DNA from: Rhizoclosmatium globosum
Taxonomy: Eukaryota; Chytridiomycota; Chytridiomycetes; Chytridiales; Chytriomycetaceae
Direction: 5' to 3'
DNA length: 64,000 bases
NCBI GenBank assembly: GCA_002104985.1
Contig: MCGO01000016.1
Location: 248,001 to 312,000 of the forward strand
The notes below the pieces were generated by a model. The model saw only the letters and a list, made by a program, of their open reading frames with translations. It was not told the origin of the DNA and searched no databases. Numbering within the stretch: position 1 is the stretch's first letter; each line of letters starts with the position of its first letter. The translations under genes were made by a program, and so were the position numbers. Positions 47,541 through 60,804 of this stretch are shown piece by piece.

Positions 47541-48800
47541 CGTAAATATTAAATTATCAAAACTTGTAAATATCGTCTTCCATCTTGGAAACCGCTTCGC
47601 CTTTCCAAACCCAATCTCTTCACAATGTTTCTGCATAGCTTGAACCATTGGAGGTGGACCACAGAGCAAAATCTTTGAATCCCCAGGAGTAGCTGCATGT
47701 TCCTCAATCATTTCCTTTGTAACAACCCAACGCCACTTCCCAATCCTCATTCGCCTCATTCAACACATAATAAACCTTGAATCGAGAACAGCAGCCGCGA
47801 GCGCATCAGCTCGCTTTTCAAGAGAATATCAATACGGCTTACGTTTGCAAAAATCAAATTCAGTTGCGTCTTGTCATCGGGATTCTTGAGCGAAGCCTTG
47901 ATGATCTGGAGCATTGGGTGATTCCTGAACCACCAGCAATCATTCCCAGAGTCTTGACCATGTTTGGCTCGTACTTGAAGTTTCCTTTGGGGCCACGAAC
48001 TTTGATCGTGTCTCCGATTTTGAGGTTCTCGAAATGGCGAGAGAGTTGGCCGTTTGGATAGGTCTGTAAAATTAATGGTTAGTGACTTGCTGTTGAATTT
48101 GGCGAGGAAAGTATTAACCTTAACCAGCAAGTCAATAACACCGAAATCGTGTTGTCAGAAATCGGGGTGTAGCTACGAGTAACTTCCTTTCCATCAATTG
48201 TTGCGGTAACTTGAAGGTGCTATATCTTTCAAAGTCAGTCAGAATTCACCTCAGTCCCATTCATACCTGGCCAGTTGGAAGACCTAATGCCATATCCATG
48301 TACGGTAAACCGAAACGGTATCTAAAGAGGCAAGTTTCATTGAGCTCCAGAGTTAGTTTCACAGTTGACAGTACACTCACACGCAGTATTGGGTGAAATT
48401 GGAGTCTTCTTCACAAGAGTGACTTCAGCATATTCTCCCTTGGTTACCTCAAGGAAGTCTCTGTAACCTGCAAGTTTCCCGTTTCGTTTCGTTAGTTTCA
48501 AAGTGGGAAGAGTAGCAATGCTCACGATTCTCCCAAAACAGATAGAACGCAAATGCAGCAAGGACTGCAATGATTGCAACTTGCATCTCGAATGTGATCG
48601 TGATGTGCCAGTGCCATGGCTGCTCAACGAATTCGGGTTTGGCCAAAACATGAGTAGCAATGTGCAATTTGAACTTGAAAAAAATTGGTTGGCGCGTGCA
48701 TATTCCAGAATGTATATCCTTTGACAATAAATGTAAATACACTAGTGAACGAGTAAACGCTATTATTTAATCTTCGTAAATATTAAATTATCAAAACTTG
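47541..48800. repeat. Shared 3'-flank of b5-reductase copies B and C
   Basis: An AT-rich word of about 26 bp spanning the stop codon (from CGTAAATATT into AAACTTG) is identical at 47541-47566 and 48775-48800. Copy A lacks it and has an A-run instead. This non-coding identity indicates B and C arose by a duplication more recent than the split from A. Confidence 0.7.
47557..48651 (-). CDS. NADH-cytochrome b5 reductase, copy B (heavily disrupted)
   Basis: This is the same family as copies A and C. The start MFW (48651) is followed by a membrane anchor ([18 protein letters not shown]) and [18 protein letters not shown]. The NADH-binding half is broken by at least five single-base changes: the GGTGITP motif is damaged, and [16 protein letters not shown] and CGPPPM are each in a different frame. 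The stop and 3' flank match copy C. It may be a decaying pseudogene or the same indel errors seen elsewhere; the density is highest here, which leans slightly to true decay. Confidence 0.75.
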
Positions 48801-49890
48801 AAAATATCGTCCTCCATCTTGGAAACCGCCCTTGCCTTAGCAAACCCAAGCTCCTCGCAGTTTTTCTGCATCGCTTGAACCATTGGAGGTGGACCGCAAA
48901 GCAAGACCTTGGAGTCTCCAGGAATAGCTCCATGCTTGACGATCATTTCCTTTGTAACAAACCCAACACCACCTTCCCAATCTTCATCAGCCTCATTCAA
49001 CACATAGTACACCTTGAATCGTGGTTGCGTGGCCGCGAGAGAGTCCAACAGATTCTTTAACAGAATGTCTTCACGCTTGACGTTTGCGAAAATCAGATTC
49101 AGTTCCGTCTTGTCGGCCGAGTTCTTGAGCGAAGCCTTGATAATCTGAAGCATTGGAGTAATTCCTGTTCCACCGCAATCATGCAAAGAGTCTTGACCAT
49201 GTTAGGGTAGTATTGGAAGTTTCCTTTTGGTCCACGGATTTTGATCTTGTCTCCAATTTGGAGGCTGTCAAAATGACGAGAGAGTTGACCGGTTGGGTAG
49301 GACTGTTGGGTTGGTTGGTAAGGAATGGGAGAAATGAGAAACGAGACATACCTTGACCAAGAAGTCAACGACACCAAAGTTAGTATCTTCTGAGATTGGA
49401 GTGTAACTGCGAGTAACTTCCTTGCCATCAATTGTTGCTGATACTTGGAGGTGCTGTCAAGTTTCCGATTGGCAATGTTCACTATGACAACAATGGACGT
49501 ACCTGACCGATTGGAAGTCCCAACGCCATGTCCATGTATGGTAAACCGAAGCGGTAGCTAATCGAATGAGGATCAAAGCGTCAGCAATCAGCTTTTCAAT
49601 CCGTACCCTGACAGCAACCAACTCACATTGCGTATTAGCAGTAAGAGGGATCTTTCTGCGCAAGGTCACGTCCGCAAACTCTCCCTTGGTCTTCTCGAGG
49701 AAGTCATTGTAACCTGCATTAGTGGAGTAATGTCAGTTCGATTGAGAGAAGAGAAAGACGAACGGTTCTCCCAGAAGAGCCAGCCAACGAACGCGAGTGC
49801 GATCGCCAAGAGAGCAAACTGCACCTCCCGCGTGATCGTGATAGCCCAGTGCCAGTCCTGAGGAATGTATGTGTACTCTTCCCAAAACAT
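48791..49890 (-). CDS. NADH-cytochrome b5 reductase, copy C
   Basis: Start [17 protein letters not shown] (49890), then a membrane anchor ([18 protein letters not shown]). The FAD-binding domain shows [20 protein letters not shown] and [12 protein letters not shown]; the NADH domain shows [30 protein letters not shown] and a final [11 protein letters not shown] single missing base at ~49183 breaks the GGTGITP motif in the raw frame. At least three short introns lie at the same places as in copy A. Divergently transcribed from the aldo-keto reductase at 50113. Confidence 0.88.
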
Positions 49891-50112
49891 GATTGAAACC
49901 AATTTGTGTGAGGAAAATTGTGGTGTGCGTGCCGTTTTATTCCATTCGTTTTTCTGTTTTCTTATTATTACTGACGAATAAATGTTAAAAAGAGGAGGAA
50001 ATGTTGGTGATTTGGTGAAGCCACAAACAAGCACAAACAACGAATGATGCCATCGGCATGCTCATTTGAAACTCAAACACGTTTGTTTTGACTTGTCTGC
50101 AAAAACAACGAA
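49891..50112. promoter_or_regulatory. Divergent region between b5 reductase C and the aldo-keto reductase
   Basis: A 222-bp interval serves both 5' ends. It contains AT-rich sequence (near 49960-50000) but no named element is recognised. Inferred from orientation. Confidence 0.25.
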
Positions 50113-51306
50113 ATGGAGTACCGCTTCTTGGGAAGATCAGGATTGAAAGTCTCTGTCCGTTAGTACATCACTTGAAGTGAGTAGTACAGCTGATCGTTCG
50201 AAATCCAGTTTCATTGGGAGGATGGGTGACGTATGGAGGACAAGTTGGCGATGATATCGCTGAACAGTGTTTGAAGGAAGCCTACGATGTGAGCTTTAAG
50301 GCCTTCAATTTGGTTGAGGTGATGGGGCACTAACCTTTAACGTATGTACAAAGGAATCTTTGACAACGCCGAAGGTTTGCTTTATCTTCGAATGCAGCAA
50401 TCAGGTATATAACATCAGTTATGCCAATGGAAAGTCTGAAATCGCAATGGGAAATGCGATCAAGAAGTTTGGATGGAAGCGTTCCTCTTATGTGATTTCC
50501 ACAAAAATCTTCCGGTAAGAGGTTTTGTATGTATGCTACCGTCCTGAATCCGGTGATTTCCGATAGTGGCGGAGAAGGTGTGAATGAAAAGGGTCTCTCC
50601 CGAAAGCACATTATCGAGGGCACTAAAGCGTCCTTGAGCGTCTCCAGCTGGACTACGTTGACTTGATTTTCGCTCACCGTCCAGACGTGGACACTCCCAC
50701 CGAAGAAATCGTCCGCGCTTTTAACTGGGTCATTGAAAAAGGATGGGCCCTTCACTGGGGTACCTCGGAATGGTCTGCTGAACAGCTTACTGACGCTCAC
50801 CGTATCGCTGAAAAGCTTGGTTTGATTGGACCCTTGATGGAGCAGCCACAGTATAACATGTTCCACCGTGAACGTTTCGAGAAGGAATATGCCCCTTGTA
50901 TGAGAAATGGCTTGGGAACTACGATTTGGTCTCCATTGGCGTCTGGTGTGTTGACTGGAAATACAACAAGGAAATTCCTGCGGACTCAAGATTCGCATTG
51001 AAGGAGAATCCAATTATGCAGAACCTTGCGGCTGGGTTGGAAACGCCAGAAGGAAAGAAAGACTTGCTAAGGTTGACAAGTTGAAGCCTATTGCTGATAA
51101 GCTGGGATATAGTCTTGCTCAATTGGCTTTGGCGTGGTGCATCAAGAATCCAAACGTTTCAACCGTGATCACTGGTGCATCTAAACCTCCCAAGTGACAG
51201 AAAATATTAAGGCTTGGAGGTTGTACCCAAGTTGACCCCTGAAGTTTTGGAAGAAATTGAAGCTATTTTGGTTAACAAACCAGAAGCTGCCCTCAAATTC
51301 CGTTGA
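50113..51306 (+). CDS. Aldo-keto reductase of the voltage-gated K+ channel beta-subunit type
   Basis: Start [14 protein letters not shown]; then [22 protein letters not shown]...[23 protein letters not shown] and [12 protein letters not shown]. The catalytic/cofactor region follows: [53 protein letters not shown] and [11 protein letters not shown]. It ends KPEAALKFR. The order and motifs match Kv-beta/AKR6 NADPH-dependent oxidoreductases; fungi have such genes without a known channel partner. A micro-exon of about 21 nt (50354-50374) carries IFDNAE. Several one-base corrections are needed (near 50170, 50352, 50643, 50965, 51072, 51190). Confidence 0.9.
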
Positions 51307-51567
51307 TTAGGTCAAACTACAAGTATGAAGATAATAAAGAATAGTCTTCAATCACTAAATTAAGACTGTCTCTTAAAGTTATGGTCTTTTTTATCAAAAG
51401 ATTCAAGTAGTAAACAAACGTTATGAGCCTTAAATGAAACATACCAAAAAAAATAGAAGCCTAGATTTCTGAAACAAGATAAGACAACGTGGGAAACACA
51501 GAAGTGGAGATTTTGCGAAAGGCGATTTCGCGTTGGTTCGGATCAACATCAAAAACTCAACGAAAAA

Positions 51568-53207
51568 ATGAGCTCACCCACCCGTTCACAAAATGGAGAA
51601 TTCAGTGTTGCCGTCGTCGGAGGCGGACTAGTTGGATCGCTAGCAGCCGTGTACTTTGCGAGCCGAGGATGGACAGTGACAGTGTATGAGCTGAGAGAAG
51701 GTGGGTTGTTGTGCATCTCTCTCGATGCAGTCACTAACGCCACCACCTCGCTTCTCTCTCTTCATAATCAGACATTCGAACAGTGAAGCAATCAAGCGGG
51801 CGTTCAATCAATCTTGCGCTTTCGGCCCGTGGAATCGCAGGGCTCGAAGGCGCCGGTGTTGGAAAGGGCCTCCTCGACACTCTCATTCCGATGAAGGCGC
51901 GAATGATCCACGTCGGAAACTCGCAGAGCTCGCAGAACTACGGATACTTTAACGAGGTGTGTTTGTGTGTTGATTGCTGAGGTATCGTTTGAGCGGTGCT
52001 GATGCATTGCCAACGACAACAGGCTATCAACTCAGTCGACAGAAAGCTTGTCAACCAGCACCTTCTCAACATGGCCGAAACACACAAGAACGTGTCTTTC
52101 AAGTTCCAGTACGAAGTCCTGTCAATCGACTTTGACAAGAAGGTGCTCAACTTCAAAAAACCTGACGGAACTGTTGTCAAGGCCACGGCCGATTTGATTG
52201 TGGGTACTGACGGCGCCTTCTCGCGTGTCCGCAGAGAATTGATGCGTGTCACGAGAATGAACTTTATGCAAGAGTGTTAGTAACACTTATCCCTCACATC
52301 TACAAGCACCACTGACTCATTTTCATATTATAGACATTGAACACGCCTACGTCGAATTGAACATGCCACCAGGTCCCAACGGAGAATACCAAATGGACCC
52401 GGCCACCTCCACATCTGGCCTCGCCAAACCTTCATGATGATCGCCCTCCCCAACATTGACAAGTCATTCACAGTCACCCTCTTCATGCCATGGTCCAACT
52501 TTGAAGCAATCAAATCCCCAACTGACTTGATGCTCTTTTTCGAGCAAAAGTTCCCTGACACGATTCCATTGATTGGAAAGGAACTTCTGGTGAAGGATTA
52601 CTTCAAGAACCCGAAGGGGTCATTGATTAGTATCAAATGTAAGCCGTATCACTACAAGTCGAGTTGTGTGATTCTTGGAGACGCGGCGCATGCGATGGTG
52701 CCGTTTTATGGGCAGGGTATGAATTGTGGGTTTGAGGATTGTCTTGTTCTTGATGAGATTTTCGATCGTGTGTTGGGGAAGCGCGGATCTGCGGGGAGTG
52801 CGAGACCTTCTGCTGAGAAAGTTGCAAAGGCTTTGGAGGAGTACAGTGAGTTGAGGAACCCAGATGCGGAAGCGATTTGTGATTTGGCGTTGAGTAAGTG
52901 TTTACATGTTTGAGCTTGATGGAAAGGCTTTTTGCTGACACTCTTCAACTTCAGACAACTACGTTGAAATGCGCTCTTCTGTCACAAAGTTGTCATACAA
53001 GATGCGTAAAGCATTGGAAGGTTTCTTGCACCGCTGGTTCCCAAAACCGTGATTCCATTGTACACGATGGTCTCCTTCTCGCGTATTCCTTACTCTAAGG
53101 CCCTTGCGATCCATGAGAGCCGCACAAAGTTGTACAACTGGTTGGGCAAGGTTGCTGGATATTCGGTTGTCGCGGTCGGTTGGGTGCTGCTGCTGCGTTT
53201 GGTTTGA
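51568..53207 (+). CDS. BNA4: Kynurenine 3-monooxygenase
   Basis: This FAD- and NADPH-dependent hydroxylase converts L-kynurenine to 3-hydroxykynurenine in the route to NAD. Start [14 protein letters not shown]; Rossmann motif [60 protein letters not shown]. The second FAD motif is [19 protein letters not shown], followed by [11 protein letters not shown]. The C-terminal part ([45 protein letters not shown]) leads to a hydrophobic tail as in mitochondrial outer-membrane KMO. Introns follow ELRE, YGYFNE, MNFMQE and DLAL. Frameshifts near 52395 and 53045. The stop is 53207 in the current frame; a further shift would move it to 53266. Confidence 0.93.
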
Positions 53208-53423
53208 AGAATGGAGGTCTCAAGTATGTGCATGGATGGATGCGTGGAATGTGTCCCGCCCACTAAACCTTATGTGACTGTGTTTGTTATTTTGAAAATA
53301 AATCGAAGGGATTTACGATGTCGAAATCAACGCGTTCTTGTAGGTTGGTCATTTCTGAAGTCAGTTGGTTGGGTGTTGGTTGGTGAGGTTGGAAAAAACG
53401 AAAGGCCAAAAACACCAACAAGG

Positions 53424-53806
53424 ATGGGTTTCGAGCGTTTCATCACAAAGCACTTTGGAGGTGTGCCCAAGTCTTTCAAGGACCTGGAATGGATCTACAG
53501 AGTCGTGAGTACCAGTGGGGGAGTGGTTCTGTCGATGGAGGCGGGGTTAGAAACGAAGGGAAGGCTCACCCTTTTCAACTATCAACAAACAGAGACCAAA
53601 CGATCCTGCCATTGTTCCACCTGTAAGTCTTTTGATTCTGTTTGTCCTAGAAGAAGGGGATGGGAGACTGACAGCGTTGTTTATAGGCTGAGGACTACCG
53701 TACTGTGTCCCCAGGGTATGTGTCCTGAACATCATCCGTTGAAAGGCGTCATCTGTCTATTACATCGAAGAAGTCGAAAGTGTTGGGAGGAACGGGAGAT
53801 CTGAAG
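53424..53806 (+). CDS. Hypothetical small protein
   Basis: Start MGFERFITKHFGGVPKSF; then KDLEWIYRV. GT..AG introns lead to RPNDPAIVPP and AEDYRTVSP. The last exon can read either ASSVYYIEEVESVG or RRHLSITSKKSKV, so the end near 53806 is uncertain. The basic N-terminus and size suggest a mitochondrial protein, perhaps a complex I or ribosomal accessory subunit. It lies upstream of the NDUFA7-like gene. No family firmly recognised. Confidence 0.4.
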
Positions 53807-53904
53807 CACTGACCTAAAACAACGAACGAATGATAACGATGAGAACGGCTTCTGTATCAATCAATAACAAACAAGTCTCGCGAGACCTTCATCAGTGTCA
53901 AAAT

Positions 53905-54499
53905 ATGAAACTCGCTGGATGGACCCTCTCATTCGAAACCTTTGACATCAACCACTCATATCGAAAAAACCCATTCAGATCCCAACCAGACTTTAAGCGT
54001 CCAGCTGAACGAAAGATTCATCAAAACTACTACTTTAACCGTGACACGCGCCGTAACTACCCTGCTACTGCTGTGTACACATCCGAGGACCTTGTGAAGC
54101 TTGTTGGATCTGGAGAGACCCAAAGGTTAGTATAGTTGATATCATAGAATTGATTCAGACATGGGATGATGTCGTTAACGAATGGATGGATGGGATGATG
54201 TGACAAAGTGTATGAGGACATTTGGATCTTGGACTCCAACACAATCCATCTTATTTTCTCTATTGAGAGAGTCTCTATTCTTCAACGTGGCGATATTCCT
54301 CCACCTCCTTCTTTTTATAAAATATCAAGACTAAACTGTCGAATCATAGAATCGCTGGCGGATCAGCCAACGCTGAGACGGAGTCGCTGGAGTTCTCCCA
54401 CCACGAGCACCAGGATCAGTGTACAAGTGGCAAAAGAGTTTGCCACACTTGAAGCCAACTGATCTGAACCCACACTTGGGAATCCGTGGATTGAAGTAA
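53905..54499 (+). CDS. Probable NADH dehydrogenase (complex I) subunit NDUFA7/B14.5a-like
   Basis: Start MKLAGWTLSFETFDINH (53905), with an upstream ATG at 53830 as the alternative. The core PAERKIHQNYYFNRDTRRN resembles the NDUFA7 motif (K-L-S-x-N-YY-x-x-RD-x-RR). VYTSEDLVKLVGSGETQR is followed by an intron (gttagt...catag). After a frame change the last exon gives PPRAPGSVYKWQKSLPHL and ends NPHLGIRGLK. About 115 residues, as expected. NDUFA7 is a matrix-arm accessory subunit. Identification rests mainly on the NYY-RD-RR motif. Confidence 0.55.
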
Positions 54500-54639
54500 A
54501 TTCTTTCCAGTCATGAAAGGAAAGAGTGACCGATACCAATAAAGCTCAATTAAAGAGAAGGGAAATGGGTTAAACCAATTTGGCAGCCACAAATCCATCC
54601 CAATCAAAAAAGGAGTCTTTCTCTGATCAACACAAACAC

Positions 54640-57171
54640 ATGGCTACTTCAGTCCCACTGAGCCACTTTACCCTCGCCGTCACGGACACGCAACTCCACG
54701 TGTTTGCGCATCCAACCTCGCCGTCGTCCGCGCCTTTGTCCGAAGAAAGCAGCCAAGTCGACGACGCCATCGCCGAAGTTGCCCTTGAAACCACGTCGTC
54801 GTTGTCGTTGTCGCCGTTGTCGCACTTTGTCGTTGACTTTTCGACGTCGCTGATCCGCAAATCAAACGAAGGCGACGCTGAAATCGAAGCAACGGCGAAG
54901 GTGTTTCGGGTTGTTGGACTCGTTGGATTCGTTGGTCTTTGCCTGGGAAGCGAGTCGGAAAAGGTGCCGCATTTGACTGTGGTTACGAGACGGAGGAAGG
55001 TTGGCCGGCTGGGCGGCTCGGATGTCTTTGTTGTTGAACAGGTGCGTGTTATGCGCAGTCACTTTATGTACTCACGAACGATAACCTATCCATCAAGGTC
55101 GCTGTGCTTCCTTGCAATTCCTCAGCTGGTGTTCTTGCTGCTCTTGCTGATGCAGTGGCTGTGCGTGCTGCCACTTCGCTCGTCCAAATGAGCCCAATTG
55201 ATTCCGCCTTTGCCCAAACCAGGATCCAGGCTGGTGCAACTGTGAAGGCTGGCGTTGATTTGGGGGTTGGAACGGTGAAAGCTGGTGGACACTGTCAAAG
55301 CGGCGTTGGAATTGGCGTTGGAATTGTGTCTGGGGGTGTCCAATTGGCTTCGTCTGTTGGATCTACTGCACTGAATGTCCTTAAGGCTCCGCTACGATCA
55401 AGAGCTCCAACTGCTTCCAAAGAAGGTACTACATCAGAAGGCCCTTCTGGTGGGGAGGAATCTGAGGTTGAAGGTACTGTCACGACCACTACTTCTGATT
55501 GATGGAGAGCGAGCTGCAAAAGCAATTGCTCACGAGAAGGAAAATACTGCAGCAATATTTATAAGCTGGACTTTCTTGATGCGGGATGGAAACTGAATGG
55601 ATGGAATCCTTCAAGTTGACATCACAAGGATTGGGAACTTGAAGCTTACAGTATGCTAACAATTGACTTATCATATAGGTACTGGTACGGTAGAACATCC
55701 TACTGAGGACCCATCAGCAACTGCACCCACTTCATCACCCGTACCACCTCAACAAAAACGTGCCACAGCATCAGCTACAGTCACGAAAATGGTTTCTTCC
55801 TCAATCCATTCAAACAAGCCCACTTCACGTTGCCAATACCACTGCAGACGACAGCGCATCTGAATCTGAGCAACTTCTTGAAGAAGAGACAAAAGCTTCC
55901 GACTCGTCCTCCGTCCGTACTTCTCGTTCAACAATCCTTGGCTCTCTCAACTCCCTCGCCGGTGGTGGCAAAAAAGATCCAGTCACTCCAGAATCTATTC
56001 AACCTTCCGACATCAAGTCCCTTCTTGAACTCCAACCTTCTTCTTTTCCACAGGTCCATGGAACCTCACTCTTCGTGCTTCCCAGCAATCTCAAAATGAA
56101 ACTGATGACGTTTCTTCTGGAACAAGGCTGCCGTGAAGCCCCTAGCAGATGTCGGCTCACTGTTGCGCCATTAATCCAAGGATTCGTTGAAGTTCGTGAA
56201 TCCGTTTCAATGAGCAGCGAAACCTCCGCTTCCCCCGAATCCACCTTCGATTTCGCGCTCATTCGCGTCGAAGCAAATACAGAGCCGGATTCCGGTACGA
56301 ACGCCGCGGTGTTGACGAGCAAGGCCACGTCGCCAACTTTGTTGAGACGAGATGGTTGTCTTTACAAAGGAATCCAAGGTTGCATCGTTCTTCAGATCCG
56401 TGGATCGATTCCATTGTATTGGACACAAGTCGCGAGTACCAAGACGTTGAACCCGACGCCAAGCTTGGATCGAAGCGATGAAGAGAATTTGGCGGCTTTG
56501 AGGTTGCATGTGGAGGAGTTGGAGAAACTGTATCAGGCTGTTGTTGTTGGTATCTTTGTTATTTACTCTCTTTCATGCTGACATTTCACACAAACAGTTG
56601 ACTTGGTTGGAAAGGAAGGCCGTGACACTCGGAACACGATTCAAAACCCTCCTCCAGCAAGTATCCACGGACCACCCAACAATCACATACAAAGACTACG
56701 ACTTCCACAAAGAAACCAAAGGCTCAACTACGATAACCTCAAACACCTCTTGACCTCCTTTCCACAGACTTTACCACCGTATCCCACTACTCCTCAACCA
56801 CAGGACAAGACCAAACCGGCGTAATTCGAACAAACTGCATGGACTGTTTGGACCGCACAATGTTGTGCAATCGATTCTCGCGAGACACGTCTTACCAGGC
56901 TTAATTTCTTCGATTGGCGTTGAGTCCCAGACGAGTGAAACTGCAGACAAGCAGTTTGAAAGTATGTTCAAGAACGTGTGGGCGAATAATGGGGACTGTT
57001 TGAGTACAGCGTATACGGGAACAGGTGCTTTGAAGGGAGACTTTACGAACGGGCGTCAGGAACGTGAAGGGGATGTTGAATGATGCTGCTAACTCTGTGA
57101 CGAGGTTGTATGCGGATAACTTTCAGAATAAGGTGCGACAGGTTGCTGTTGATTTGTTGATTGGGGTTTAG
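54640..57171 (+). CDS. Sac1-type phosphoinositide phosphatase
   Basis: Start MATSVPLSHFTLAVTDTQL at 54640. The Sac domain is readable through PSSFPQVHGTSLFVL, EQGCREAPSRCRLTVAPLIQ, RDGCLYKGIQGCIVLQIRGS, PLYWTQVAS and YKDYDFHKETKG. The catalytic CX5R motif is RTNCMDCLDRT (about 56836-56868), followed after a one-base correction by VVQSILARHVLPGL. A Ser/Glu-rich insertion lies between the N-terminal part and the core (about 55400-56000). The protein ends GDFTRTGVRNVKGMLND...VAVDLLIGV with no C-terminal transmembrane pair, unlike yeast Sac1. It should dephosphorylate PI4P or PI3P. Several introns and at least five frame changes. Confidence 0.82.
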
Positions 57172-57384
57172 TTTTTCGTTTTGGGGGTTGATTGCATTTA
57201 ATGACACTGATTTCCTATTTTTATCTTTATCGCGTTTTTGAAATGGGTTTCTTGAATAGATATAGAACATTGATATATTGCGGCCCTTGTTATTACTTTG
57301 TCATGATGTGTATCATCATTCCCTCCCATTGGTGTTTCTGACAATTCTTCCATCCCAACAAAACCAACCACCTCCCGACACCGC

Positions 57385-58819
<1,435 letters not shown>

Positions 58820-58977
58820 GAACTGGGAGGGAATGAGTAGAGGCTATGGTTTGGAAGGGACTTCTTTTTCGATTTTGGTTTGATTTACTCATAAATTGAT
58901 TCTTTTTTTGCTATTTGGATAAAAGTGGCTGTGATTGTTTGTCAGCGGCCAAAAACTCTTCATCAAGACCCAGATAT

Positions 58978-60727
58978 GGCTCAGACGGAGAACAACGATT
59001 CCAAGCACTTTGACACCCGTTCTGTAAGTGCATACAATCTGTGGGCTACCAATCCACTGGAATATTCGGAAATGGTCATGCCGGTCGGCTATGGACAGTC
59101 ACATTGACAATGAGGAGCTTACAAATCGCACTGCTGCTCTCAAATCATCTCGTCACAACAACCCACTCTGAGAGCAAGTACTTACTTATGCATTGAAAAG
59201 GTTTCACGGAAAAGGCGACCCAGTCAGTGCATTCATTCAGAAGGTTGAATCTCGGTTCGTTGTCCCCTCATTCAGTCCGTTCCAGCGGTTCCACGCACCA
59301 TGGACACACGTAAGTTGAATCAGTTTCACCTGGAGTACTGAAGAAGGTCAACATCAGTCAGGAATTCTCGTGGACAAGAATGTTCTACCCCTTGACTTCC
59401 TCGAAGAAGGAAAGCTCTACATCTTTGAATCGATTCTATCTGGTCGTATCTTCCACTTGTATGACTATTGCCACGTCGTTCCAGTCGATCACGAAATTGA
59501 TCCTCGCCTTGGATTCTGGCTCGGACCTCAACTCCGTGAATGGGTTCCCTTGATTGACGAGGTTGAAGCAGATGTTGCAATTTTCAAGCTCGATGACAGA
59601 GAACGTCATCGTTTGCTTGATCAGGACATTGAGACGACTCGTAAGACTGTTCTCGAATTTTACGAGAAACATAAGAACTTTGGATATCCCATGAATCCAT
59701 TACCTCAGTTTGCAGCCGCATCCACGACTTATTTGATCGCTTGACGTCGCTTCGTAACTCAATTGAAGATATTCTGAAGAAGATGCCACCTCAAGTGTTG
59801 GAAGCTTATCGGAGACCAAGTGAAGAGATCTTCTGTTCAGAAATGGTTGCAAAGCTTTATGAGGCTCTTTTGGTTGAAACCTTTCACGAATCAAAGCCTC
59901 CGAGGTTCGGACGCTTCAAGCATTACACTGAATACACCCCACTCGACTTGGAGGGTGCTGAGATTTTGAAAGGCGCTGATGATGTGAACGCGATTTACGT
60001 AAAGTTGAATGGAAAGAATTTGCTTGATTTGGAGGCGGATCCAACAGGTCATGAAGTGATTGCTGTGGGCGATGAATTGCAACGTATTGCATTCCCATAC
60101 AAGAATGTTTCCAAGGACATGTGGGAAACCGTGCAGGATGGTAAATTCCCTTCGAGTGTTCAACCAAGCGGATACGATGTGGAAGGAAAGCCTCTCTATA
60201 TCAGCAGAGCCGTGGTCGGGTCATCGTTGCAGATTGGATATTCCAATTCTGACGGAGTCATGAAAGCCAATTGGGAAGGGTCTGAAATCACGCTTCAGTA
60301 CGAGCATGAGGTGTTATCTATTGCGAATAAGGAAGAGTTCGAATGGATTCCAAGCAGTGGAAGCACATTTGGTGCGGTTCCACTCAAGGCTGTGCCTGGT
60401 GGGTGTGACGAAAGCGGGAACCCTATTTATATTGCCCGTTCGCGAATTATCAATGCAGAACACGTTGGATTGGGCGCGTTGGTGATTGGGCCTGTCAGTA
60501 CCAGGTATGGCGGTGCACGTTTCGCCTTTGGTGGGAAGGAAATCACAAAAGTCAAGGACTACGAAGTCCTTTGCCGCAAGAGTCACTTTTTAGAACGTTT
60601 GTGGTTTGAACATGGTGCGAATCGCTTTGCGGCCTTGTTGTTTGCTGTGTTGTTTTATGTGTTGGGTATGTTTGGGGCATCTCATATTGCTATTCTTTGC
60701 TTTACCATTTACTTTTTGTTTGTTTGA
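58978..60727 (+). CDS. Permuted papain-fold (NlpC/P60-like) domain + two DM9 repeats + C-terminal transmembrane helix
   Basis: Start MAQTENNDSKHFDTRS, then an intron and IDNEELTNRTAALK. The catalytic-type domain has FQRFHAPWTH split by an intron from SGILVDKNVL, then LYIFESIL, and later PSEEIFCSEMVAKLYEALL. His before Cys (H...FES...FCSE) is the circularly permuted YiiX/YaeF-like NlpC/P60 order. Two DM9-like units follow: KPLYISRAVVGSSLQIGY with YEHEVL, and FEWIPSSGSTF, AVPGGCDESGNPIYIARSR, FAFGGKEITKVKDYEVL. The protein ends in a hydrophobic helix (FAALLFAVLFYVLGMFG and on). DM9 proteins in animals bind glycans; the permuted domain may be an amidase or lipid hydrolase. Frameshifts near 59170 and 59730. 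Substrate unknown; the whole combination is unfamiliar to me. Confidence 0.7.
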
Positions 60728-60804
60728 ACCTCAATTCGTTTGTTTAGGAATAAAGCTTCATTGAAATTACAACATAAACAGAACAGCTAGAAACAAATAG
60801 TACC

